Of a stretch of 20,117 nt of DNA, positions 6,404-13,461 are shown piece after piece. Source of the DNA: an uncultured Eubacteriales bacterium. Its GTDB lineage: Bacteria; Bacillota; Clostridia; Lachnospirales; Lachnospiraceae. The position numbers were made by a program, and so were the translations under genes. Under the pieces are notes generated by a model. The model searched no databases. It was not told where the DNA came from and worked only from the letters and a program-made list of their open reading frames with translations. Within the stretch, counting starts at the first letter, position 1, and the number at the start of each line of letters is the position of its first letter. The stretch is from the NCBI GenBank assembly GCA_902783795.1, contig CACZSO010000146.1, positions 1 to 20,117 on the forward strand, given 5' to 3'.

Positions 6404-7546
6404 ATGATGAAGATAGGACTTTTAGGCCACGGAACCATCGGTGTGGGCGTGGACAGGATCATAAAGAAACGGGAAGATATGGAGGTAAAAAAGATCCTCT
6501 CTCTCGTGATAGATGATGAAATGGAGGGCAGGACAGCCGCGGATCTTTCCGAGATCACCATGGATCCTGAGATAGATACAGTAGTGGAGGTCATGGGCGG
6601 CATCCATCCGGCCTTTGAGTATATCAAAGAGGCTATGGAACAGAAGAAAAATGTGGTTACCGCGAATAAAGCTGTGGTGGCCGCATGTTATGATGAACTC
6701 ATTGCTCTGGCAGAGAAGAACGGTGTTTTTCTTCGCTGTACGGCAGCAGTGGGCGGTTCTATTCCATGGCTTGTTAATATCGAACGGGCCCGGAGAGTCA
6801 GTGACATCTTTGAAGTGGGCGGCATCATGAACGGTACCACGAACTTTATCCTGCATAAGATGCTGACTGAACAGGCTGAATTTGACGTTGTTTTAAAAGA
6901 AGCCCAGGACCTTGGCTATGCGGAGAAAGATCCCTCTGCCGATATCGACGGGGATGACATCCGCCGCAAAGTGCTGATCTCCGCGAATACAGCTTTCGAT
7001 GTATCGATCCCCGAAGAGGCCATCCCGACCTTCGGTATCCGGACCGTGCGCCTTAAGGATGTATCCTGGGGCGTTTCAAACGGACTGACACTGAAATTAA
7101 AGGCCTGTGCAGTTAAAAACGCAGACGGCCAGATCGAAAAAGCGTTTGTTGAGCCGGTTTTCTTAAAGTCCGGCGATATTCTTTCCGCCATTCCGGCGAA
7201 TTATAACCTGGTCTATTATACCGGCAGCTACTGCGGTACCCAGAGCTTCATCGGCGAAGGGGCGGGGCGCTTCCCCACAGCCCATAACGTGGTGGAGGAC
7301 CTCATCGATATCCTGGAAACTCCGGAGACGTTCTATACCGTGAAGCGGGAGAGGAAAGTACCGGAAAACCATGTCAAACGTCTGTACTATGTGAGGACTG
7401 TTGCCGAGGACCGGTGGCTTTTGGAGACAGCTCATGAGGAGGCAGAAGGGGTCTATTGCCTGGAAGCTTATGTGGATGAGATCCATCTCTGGGCTAAACA
7501 GATGAAAGAAAAAGACCCGGGATTTTTCATGGCAGCGTTAGAGTGA
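6404..7546 (+). CDS. hom: Homoserine dehydrogenase, short form without ACT domain
   Basis: The enzyme reduces aspartate semialdehyde to homoserine with NAD(P)H, at the branch to threonine and methionine. The nucleotide-binding motif GHGTIG is at residues 8-13. VVTANKA holds a conserved lysine, GGIMNGTTNFIL is the family signature, and YAEKDPSADIDGDD followed by RRK carries the active-site acidic and lysine residues. At 380 residues it stops where many Gram-positive enzymes continue into a C-terminal ACT domain, so direct feedback by threonine through such a domain is not expected. Two adjacent ATGs (6404 and 6407) follow AAGGA at 6391-6395; spacing favours the first. It leads the operon hom-lysC-asd. 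Confidence 0.95.
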   Translation: MMKIGLLGHGTIGVGVDRIIKKREDMEVKKILSLVIDDEMEGRTAADLSEITMDPEIDTVVEVMGGIHPAFEYIKEAMEQKKNVVTANKAVVAACYDELIALAEKNGVFLRCTAAVGGSIPWLVNIERARRVSDIFEVGGIMNGTTNFILHKMLTEQAEFDVVLKEAQDLGYAEKDPSADIDGDDIRRKVLISANTAFDVSIPEEAIPTFGIRTVRLKDVSWGVSNGLTLKLKACAVKNADGQIEKAFVEPVFLKSGDILSAIPANYNLVYYTGSYCGTQSFIGEGAGRFPTAHNVVEDLIDILETPETFYTVKRERKVPENHVKRLYYVRTVAEDRWLLETAHEEAEGVYCLEAYVDEIHLWAKQMKEKDPGFFMAALE

Positions 7547-7568
7547 CGGGGAGGAGAGAAAAGAAAGC

Positions 7569-8891
7569 ATGCTGAAGGTAGCCAAATTCGGCGGTTCATC
7601 CATGGCGGATGCCGCACATTACCGTAAAGTCAAAGAAATCATCGAGATGGATCCCTCCCGCCAGGTGGTGGTGGTCTCCGCCGCAGGCAAAAGGACATCG
7701 GATGACCATAAGATCACGGACCTTTTGTACCTTTGCAGCGCCCATATCAAATATGGTGTCTCCTGCGGGTCTGTCTTCCAGATGATCAAGGACCGGTATA
7801 TCAGTATCCGCAATGCGCTGGGACTGAAAACAGACCTGGAAACTGCTTTTGATGATCTGTACCAGGAGATGAATGAAGGTATTTCGGAAGAAAAGCTGGT
7901 CAGCCGCGGCGAGTATTTCAGTGCGAAACTGATGGCGGATTTTCTGGGCTATGAATTCATCGACGCTGCCATGTGGCTTCAGTTTTCCATGGACGGCAGT
8001 GTGGATCAGGAAAGCTCCTATGAGGCATTAAGACGCCTGGCAGTCGGACGGAAATGCGTGATCCCCGGCTTTTACGGCGCCATGCCGGACGGCCGTATCC
8101 GTCTTTTGGACCGGGGCGGCTCTGACATCACCGGGGCCTATGCAGCGGCAGCTTTAGATGCCGATGTGTATGAAAACTGGACAGATGTTTCAGGCATCCT
8201 CATGGCAGATCCCAGGATCGTACCTGAAGCACAGAGCATCCGGCAGGTGACTTATTCAGAACTTCGGGAGCTTTCGTACATCGGCGCCCAGGTGCTTCAT
8301 GAACAGACCATCTTCCCGGTGAGGGAGAAGAACATCCCCCTGAATATCCGGAATACGAATGATCCTCAGGACCCCGGTACTATGATCCGGGAGGCCTTTG
8401 ATGAAGAAGACCAGATGAAAGGAAGCCTGATCACCGGTATCGCCGGAAAGAAAGGCTTTGACATCGTCACCGTGACAAAGAGCGGGATGTCTTCTGAAGT
8501 ATCGTCTCTTCGCAGGATCCTGGAGATCTTTGAAGAATATAATGTGGTCATTTCTTACGCGCCGTCAGGCATCGACTGTTACTCCGTGGTGGTGGAGACC
8601 CGTATCTTCGACCCGGTACGCTACCAGATCCTGGCAGATATCCAGAAGGAGATGAAGCCGGACCACATCCACGTTTCAGAAAACATCGCTATCGTAGCGG
8701 TGGTAGGCCGTAAGATGGCCTTCCGTTCCGGTTCTTCCGGAAAGATCTTCCAGGCACTGGGCGAAAGCAACGTCAATATCCGTATGATCTCCCAGGGACC
8801 GGAAGAACTGAACATCATTATCGGGGTAAAAGAAAAAGATTTCAATAATGCGGTAAGATCCTTATATGATAAGTTTTTTGCCAGTGTATAA
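7569..8891 (+). CDS. lysC: Aspartate kinase with C-terminal ACT domains
   Basis: It phosphorylates aspartate, the first committed step to lysine, threonine and methionine. The 440-residue chain opens with the kinase motif KFGGSS (residues 6-11). SRGEYFSAKLMADFLG and DRGGSDITGAYAAAAL are catalytic-domain blocks. ACT-type regulatory sequence fills the C-terminus: one repeat begins near GFDIVTVTKSGM, and the second contains SSGKIFQALGESNVNIRMISQGP. The regulatory domain suggests feedback by lysine and/or threonine, but which effector cannot be read from sequence. ATG 7569 follows GGGGAGGAGAG, 22 bases after hom. The symbol is by family; other names are used in organisms with several isozymes. 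Confidence 0.95.
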   Translation: MLKVAKFGGSSMADAAHYRKVKEIIEMDPSRQVVVVSAAGKRTSDDHKITDLLYLCSAHIKYGVSCGSVFQMIKDRYISIRNALGLKTDLETAFDDLYQEMNEGISEEKLVSRGEYFSAKLMADFLGYEFIDAAMWLQFSMDGSVDQESSYEALRRLAVGRKCVIPGFYGAMPDGRIRLLDRGGSDITGAYAAAALDADVYENWTDVSGILMADPRIVPEAQSIRQVTYSELRELSYIGAQVLHEQTIFPVREKNIPLNIRNTNDPQDPGTMIREAFDEEDQMKGSLITGIAGKKGFDIVTVTKSGMSSEVSSLRRILEIFEEYNVVISYAPSGIDCYSVVVETRIFDPVRYQILADIQKEMKPDHIHVSENIAIVAVVGRKMAFRSGSSGKIFQALGESNVNIRMISQGPEELNIIIGVKEKDFNNAVRSLYDKFFASV

Positions 8892-8930
8892 AAAACAGAA
8901 TGCTGATTCAAGGCAGGAAAGGGGCTTAGG

Positions 8931-9935
8931 ATGAAGACGTACAATGTAGCGATTTTGGGAGCGACCGGCGCGGTCGGCCGGGAGATGATGAAGATCCTGG
9001 AAGAACGTGATTTTCCGGTGGGAGAATTAAGACTCCTGGCCAGCAGCCGCAGTGTCGGGAAACTGCTGCCTTTTAAGGGGCAGGAGATAGCCGTTCAGGA
9101 AGCCACACACGATGCCTTTGAAGGAATGGACATCGTCCTGGGTGCAGCGGCTAATGCTGTTGCTAAGGATATGGCACCTTATATCGTAAAGGCCGGCGCT
9201 GTATTTATCGATAATTCTTCTGCATTCAGGCTGAATGAGGACGTTCCGCTGGTGGTCCCGGAGATCAATCCGGAGGATGTGAAGTGGCATAAGGGTATTA
9301 TTGCGAATCCTAACTGCACCACCATTATCACCACCACAGCGGTGAATGGGCTGAATTCTGCCACAGAGATCACGGCTATGATCGCTTCTACCTATCAGGC
9401 AGCTTCTGGCGCGGGTGCCGGCGGTCCTGTGGAGCTGATGAACGAAGTGGAGGCCGGTCTTAAGAATGAGACTTATGAACCTAAGGTGTTCCAGCATCAG
9501 CTGGCCTTTAATGTGATCCCTGAAATAGGATCGCCGTCAGAGCTGGATTACACCACGGAGGAGCTGAAACTTCGGAACGAAGGCCGGAAGATCATGCATC
9601 TGCCGGAGATGAAAGTCACCTGTACCTGCGTCAGGGTGCCGGTGGTACGGTCCCATTCAGTTTCTGTTACTGTCCAGACAAAGGATAAGATCACACCGGA
9701 GCAGGCGAAAGAGCTGATCAAGAAGGCTCCCGGCTGTGTGCTGGTGGATGATCTTCCGAATCATCGTTATCCTATGCCGCTCTTAACATCAGACCAGGAT
9801 CTGGTGTTCGTAGGCAGGATCCGTGAAGACATGGTGCTTCCCAATGCATTGACCCTCTGGTGCTGCGGCGACCAGATCAGGAAAGGTGCGGCTACAAATA
9901 CGGTACAGATCGCGGAACTTGTAATAAAAGAATAG
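8931..9935 (+). CDS. asd: Aspartate-semialdehyde dehydrogenase
   Basis: It reduces aspartyl phosphate to aspartate semialdehyde with NADPH, supplying hom and the diaminopimelate/lysine branch. The NADP motif GATGAVG is at residues 10-16, the catalytic cysteine is C129 in NPNCTT, and the acid/base histidine is probably H242 in VVRSHS. STYQAASGAGAGG is the substrate-loop signature. The 334-residue length is normal. It lies 39 bases after lysC behind an AGGAAAGGGG site and is followed at once by intrinsic terminators, so it closes the operon. Confidence 0.96.
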   Translation: MKTYNVAILGATGAVGREMMKILEERDFPVGELRLLASSRSVGKLLPFKGQEIAVQEATHDAFEGMDIVLGAAANAVAKDMAPYIVKAGAVFIDNSSAFRLNEDVPLVVPEINPEDVKWHKGIIANPNCTTIITTTAVNGLNSATEITAMIASTYQAASGAGAGGPVELMNEVEAGLKNETYEPKVFQHQLAFNVIPEIGSPSELDYTTEELKLRNEGRKIMHLPEMKVTCTCVRVPVVRSHSVSVTVQTKDKITPEQAKELIKKAPGCVLVDDLPNHRYPMPLLTSDQDLVFVGRIREDMVLPNALTLWCCGDQIRKGAATNTVQIAELVIKE

Positions 9936-9949
9936 ATCAAAATCTTAAA

Positions 9950-9981
9950 GACCGGAACGGCAGTATGTTCCGGCCTTTTTT
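9950..9981 (+). terminator. Intrinsic terminator of hom-lysC-asd
   Basis: Arms 9950-9958 and 9967-9975 pair (core CCGGAAC/GTTCCGG, one A-C mismatch near the base) around an 8-base loop and are followed by six Ts at 9976-9981. This is a classical Rho-independent terminator 14 bases after the asd stop. Confidence 0.88.
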
Positions 9982-10000
9982 CGTTAAAAAGCCGGTTTTT
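9970..10000 (+). terminator. Second, overlapping hairpin with T-run after asd
   Basis: Bases 9970-9980 (CCGGCC plus five Ts) pair with 9986-9995 (five As plus GCCGG) with a single bulged C, and five Ts follow at 9996-10000. It re-uses the right arm and T-run of the first terminator, so the two hairpins exclude each other. It may act as a back-up terminator for transcripts that read past the first. Confidence 0.5.
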
Positions 10001-10046
10001 AAGATAAAAAGTTCGTATTATTTACATAAATCTGCACAAATTTTAG

Positions 10047-10085
10047 TGGGCAAAGCCCGAGAAGTTGTGTTATAATAGATATAAT
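10047..10085 (+). promoter_or_regulatory. Predicted sigma-A promoter(s) of the efflux operon
   Basis: A perfect TATAAT at 10071-10076 is preceded by an extended TGT (10068-10070) and, 18 bases upstream, by TGGGCA at 10047-10052 (4 of 6). A second perfect TATAAT sits at 10080-10085, nine bases downstream, without a recognisable -35 of its own. A short GGGC-AAA-GCCC inverted repeat (10048-10058) overlaps the -35. The predicted start lies 35-45 bases before the first adaptor gene. The rest of 10001-10046 is AT-rich with no gene. Confidence 0.7.
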
Positions 10086-10089
10086 GAGA

Positions 10090-10105
10090 GGCAGCGGGCG
10101 CTGCC
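10090..10105 (+). other. 6-bp hairpin in the 5' leader of the efflux operon
   Basis: GGCAGC (10090-10095) pairs with GCTGCC (10100-10105) around a 4-base loop, seven bases upstream of the AGAGG ribosome site. It would form at the very 5' end of the message and may stabilise it or influence initiation at the GTG start. Confidence 0.4.
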
Positions 10106-10125
10106 GGAACTAAGAGGTTTGACCA

Positions 10126-11241
10126 GTGAAAAAGAAAAATGTGAAAAAAAGAAGGTATAGGGCAGTCTTCGGAACAGCTGTGCTGGTTTTTTGCATGGCT
10201 TTTTCTGCCTGCTCGCTGCTGCCGGAGGAAGAGACATTCGCGCATGCCCCCACCGTAAGAGAGTACGAGGGCGCGAATTATAAGACAGCCCTGTGCAAAG
10301 TGGGCGATGTGGTCAGGTCGGAACGTCTTTCTTTAAGCTATGTGCCTTTGCAGTCGAAGGAACTTAGCTTCTCACTTACCGGCCTGAGCTATGGTGATTT
10401 TTTTGTACAGGCCGGCGATGATGTGAAAAAGGGCGATATATTGGCGGAACTGGACATGGGAGATCTGAAGTCAAAGATCGACAGTCTGGAAGACCAGAAG
10501 GAAAGCCTGGAACTTTCTTTGCAGCAGAATGAAGAGAAACGGGACCTGGCACTGAAAAGAAGCGCAGTCAGGACCCAGGGACTTTCTGAAGAGGATATCG
10601 CCAGTGCCCGGCAGGCTGTCATGGACCAGTACGATGCAGCGGCGGAGAGCCTTAATGACAGATTATATATCCTTAACCTGAGGATCGAGGACTACCAGAA
10701 AAACATGGATGAAAGACGGCTGACAGCACCTTTCGACGGGACGGTGACTTATACCTACACGGCGAAAGTGGGAGAGACCAGCCAGAAAGGCCAGGTAATG
10801 ATCCGGATGTCAGACGCCAGGATGCTGCTGTTCAGGGGCGAGACCAGTCTCTGGGACGAGATCGATTATGATGCTGTTTACACCATAACCGTCAACAGCC
10901 AGGATTATGAGGCCAAAGCTGTTACGGAGGCAGAGCTGAATATACCAGAGACTGCACATACGGAAGGGAAACGGGGATATGTCTATTTCACCCTGACAGA
11001 ATCCAGCCTGAGTTTTTCCGATAATACGGCAGGATGGCTGGAACTGGTCCTGGACCACAGAGAAAATGTACTCAATGTCCCGAATGCCGCGGTGACAGAG
11101 ATCAATGGGGTCTCCGTGGTCTATTATCTGATGGACAGTGGAGTCCGCTCCTTCCGTGAAGTAGATATAGGGCTGGTAGGGAACATCGTTACGGAAATCA
11201 AATCCGGCGTGGAAGAAGGAGAGGAAGTGATCGTGAAATGA
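10126..11241 (+). CDS. Efflux adaptor 1: HlyD/RND-type membrane-fusion lipoprotein
   Basis: The 371-residue protein has a basic N-terminus, a hydrophobic segment and a lipobox-like FSAC with lipidation cysteine C29, so it is likely anchored outside the membrane. A first lipoyl half lies around residues 85-108 (QAGDDVKKGDILAELD). A heptad-rich coiled-coil hairpin runs about 109-192, a second lipoyl half begins at LTAPFDGTV (199-207), and beta-barrel and membrane-proximal regions follow, ending in VEEGEEVIVK. This is the order of MacA/HlyD adaptors. The start is GTG 10126 with AGAGG eight bases upstream. It overlaps the next adaptor by ATGA. In a Gram-positive cell it would link the ABC permease to the wall side or present substrate to it; the substrate is unknown. 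Confidence 0.88.
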   Translation: MKKKNVKKRRYRAVFGTAVLVFCMAFSACSLLPEEETFAHAPTVREYEGANYKTALCKVGDVVRSERLSLSYVPLQSKELSFSLTGLSYGDFFVQAGDDVKKGDILAELDMGDLKSKIDSLEDQKESLELSLQQNEEKRDLALKRSAVRTQGLSEEDIASARQAVMDQYDAAAESLNDRLYILNLRIEDYQKNMDERRLTAPFDGTVTYTYTAKVGETSQKGQVMIRMSDARMLLFRGETSLWDEIDYDAVYTITVNSQDYEAKAVTEAELNIPETAHTEGKRGYVYFTLTESSLSFSDNTAGWLELVLDHRENVLNVPNAAVTEINGVSVVYYLMDSGVRSFREVDIGLVGNIVTEIKSGVEEGEEVIVK

Positions 11242-12368
11242 GAGAGAAGAAAGACAGATCTTTAAAGTGCAGAGTAACGGCAGCCATCCTTTTTCTGATG
11301 CTTCTTATGACAGTCTCCTGTAAAGGCGGCTCGGTCAATGAAGCGGTCCCCGACCTGATGGAGCCGGTAGGCGTTTCCATCGACACTGCTGTAGTAACCC
11401 GGGGAGAAATGTCGGATTATGTTTCCTACAAAGGATCCGTAGAGGCCAGTGTCACGAAACTTTACTTTGAAGTAGACGGTACGGTAGAAGATATCCCGGT
11501 CTATCCGGGCCAGCATGTGGAAAAGGGTGATGTGCTGGTGACCCTGGATCATGAAAGCATCCAGAAGAGCATGGCATCGCTTCAGGAGAATATCGACAAT
11601 ATTACACAGAACGGAGCTTATGAAGACCGTATCTCAGACCTGAACATCCAGCTTCTGGAAGTAGAGCTTCAGGAGATCAAAGAAAGGTCCGGAGCAGATT
11701 CAAAGGACTATCAGCTGAAACAGCTGGATATTGAAGAAGTGAAGCTGAATAAAAAGCAGCAGACAGAAGTCCGGGACAGAGAGATCAAGGCACTGGAAGA
11801 ACAGCTTACGGAACTTAAGAGCCGTTCAGATGCCCAGGTGCTGAAAGCGCCCTTTGCAGGTAATATCTATTATGAGAGTGATTTCACCAAAGGCTCTTTT
11901 GTTAAGGCTTTCAGGACGGTGATGAGGCTGATCGATCCGGAAGATAAGACCTTCATCGTGGAAGAACTGGTGGATAACAGGGTCGTGGACAGTGATACCA
12001 CTTATGCCTGGATCGGAAGCCAAAGCTGGAGTATGGAGTATCAGCCCCTTTCCGCTGAAGAAAAGTATGAATATTATAAAATGGGCTCCACACCGCCCTA
12101 TTACTTCAAATTCAAGGAAGATGCCGGGGCCTCCCTTCCGTCGGCCGGGAGCTTCGGGGTGCTGATAGGAGAGATCGCGCATTACGAGGATGTACTTACG
12201 ATCCCCATAAATGCACTATTCTCGGAGAGTGGTCAGAGCTATGTTTATGTCATAGAAAGCAATGGCGGACGGACCAGAAGAGATGTGACCGTAGGACCGT
12301 CAAATAACCTGCGTACCATCATAAAAGAAGGACTGGAGGAAGGAGAGATCGTTTATGTGGCAGAATAG
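11238..12368 (+). CDS. Efflux adaptor 2: HlyD/RND-type membrane-fusion lipoprotein
   Basis: The 376-residue adaptor has a signal sequence ending in TVSC (candidate lipid cysteine C28; threonine at -3 is not ideal), followed by a Gly/Ser-rich linker. The first lipoyl half is at about 75-105 (YPGQHVEKGDVLVTLD), a Glu/Lys/Leu-rich coiled coil covers about 106-198, and the second lipoyl half starts at LKAPFAGNI (202-210). The C-terminal half ends GLEEGEIVYVAE. It is a distant paralogue of its neighbours rather than a recent copy. A segment at about 262-300 rich in Tyr and Glu (EKYEYYKMGSTPPYYFKFKE) looks like an insertion in the barrel region. It is translationally coupled to adaptor 1. Confidence 0.87.
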   Translation: MREKKDRSLKCRVTAAILFLMLLMTVSCKGGSVNEAVPDLMEPVGVSIDTAVVTRGEMSDYVSYKGSVEASVTKLYFEVDGTVEDIPVYPGQHVEKGDVLVTLDHESIQKSMASLQENIDNITQNGAYEDRISDLNIQLLEVELQEIKERSGADSKDYQLKQLDIEEVKLNKKQQTEVRDREIKALEEQLTELKSRSDAQVLKAPFAGNIYYESDFTKGSFVKAFRTVMRLIDPEDKTFIVEELVDNRVVDSDTTYAWIGSQSWSMEYQPLSAEEKYEYYKMGSTPPYYFKFKEDAGASLPSAGSFGVLIGEIAHYEDVLTIPINALFSESGQSYVYVIESNGGRTRRDVTVGPSNNLRTIIKEGLEEGEIVYVAE

Positions 12369-13449
12369 AATGAGAAAAATACGGCGTCTCAGCCTGGTCT
12401 TGCCCCTGATCCTGTCCTTATGCCTCAGCAGTAAGGTCAGCGCTTCTTCAGAACTTATCCCGGAAGGCGAGATCCAGACAGACAGGGTCATCTATAAAAC
12501 TGAAACTGTTGCCCCGCGAAAGATCCAGACCACCATAAGTAAAGGTGCTGAGATCTATTATCCCAAAACAGAGAGAGTGATCTATGAAGGGCCGGAGGCC
12601 ACTTATGTAGGCATGGCCTGTAAGGGTAACCAGACGGAGGTAAAAGCCGGAGACCCATTGATCGAGATCAATGTCAAGGTGGATGCAGTCGGCATCGTGG
12701 AGAAGCAGCTGGCCCTGAAGAGAAGACAGGCGTCTTTTGAAAAGGGGAAGGAAGACAGGGAAAAAGAAATAAAAGACCTGGAAGAACAGGTACAGAAGGC
12801 CGGGACTGAACTGGAAAAGCAGAAACTATCCATCCGGGCAGAGATCGCGAAGATCCGGCTGGAACAGTATATCTTCTCGGAAGAAAACACCATCAAGTCA
12901 CAGCAGGAAGCCATAGACGAACAGGCGGCTCAGAAAGAGGTCCATTATATCTGTGCAACGACCGACGGGACGGTCTCCCAGATTCCTTATTTCAGTGCAG
13001 GCGATGTGATCCACACAGGCCAGGCTGTGGCTGTTATTACCAAGCAGGATGTCTGCATGTTCAAATCTGATTCTGAACTGGCTTATGGCCTGGATGTGGT
13101 GGTGCACTCCAACGGCAGGGAACCCCAGATCATGAATGGAACGATCGTAGCATCGTCCTCTGTTCTGACCTCAGATAAGCCTTTTTCCCTGATCGCAGTG
13201 AAGGGGGAGACCATACCTAAGTCCACTACCCGGACCAACTGGAGTTTTGACGTGACCACAGAGGATATCCAGAATATACTGATGGTCTCCCGCCAGGCCG
13301 TAGAGAAAGATGATAAAAAGGAGTTTGTGACACTGCTTGATGAAGCCAATATGCCGCACAAACGGTTTATCAAGACAGTCCTGACGGCGGTGGATGGTGT
13401 ATGGATCCTGGACGGCCTGAAAGAGGGCGACCGTGTGGTGATCAAGTAA
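12355..13449 (+). CDS. Efflux adaptor 3: HlyD/RND-type membrane-fusion protein with Sec signal
   Basis: The 364-residue protein has an N-terminal signal peptide (basic MRKIRR, Leu-rich core, probable cleavage after VSA at residue 30) and no proper lipobox. The first lipoyl half is near 85-105 (VKAGDPLIEINV). A long, highly charged coiled coil fills about 110-190. The second lipoyl half is marked by ATTDGTVSQ (201-209), where the usual APFDG has become ATTDG. It ends GLKEGDRVVIK, like the other two. ATG 12355 has AGGAGAG seven bases upstream and overlaps adaptor 2 by 14 bases. ATG 12370 would give a shorter signal peptide but is poorly spaced. Without a lipid anchor it probably needs its partners or the permease to stay at the membrane. 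Confidence 0.85.
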   Translation: MWQNRMRKIRRLSLVLPLILSLCLSSKVSASSELIPEGEIQTDRVIYKTETVAPRKIQTTISKGAEIYYPKTERVIYEGPEATYVGMACKGNQTEVKAGDPLIEINVKVDAVGIVEKQLALKRRQASFEKGKEDREKEIKDLEEQVQKAGTELEKQKLSIRAEIAKIRLEQYIFSEENTIKSQQEAIDEQAAQKEVHYICATTDGTVSQIPYFSAGDVIHTGQAVAVITKQDVCMFKSDSELAYGLDVVVHSNGREPQIMNGTIVASSSVLTSDKPFSLIAVKGETIPKSTTRTNWSFDVTTEDIQNILMVSRQAVEKDDKKEFVTLLDEANMPHKRFIKTVLTAVDGVWILDGLKEGDRVVIK

Positions 13450-13461
13450 GGAGGACATAAG

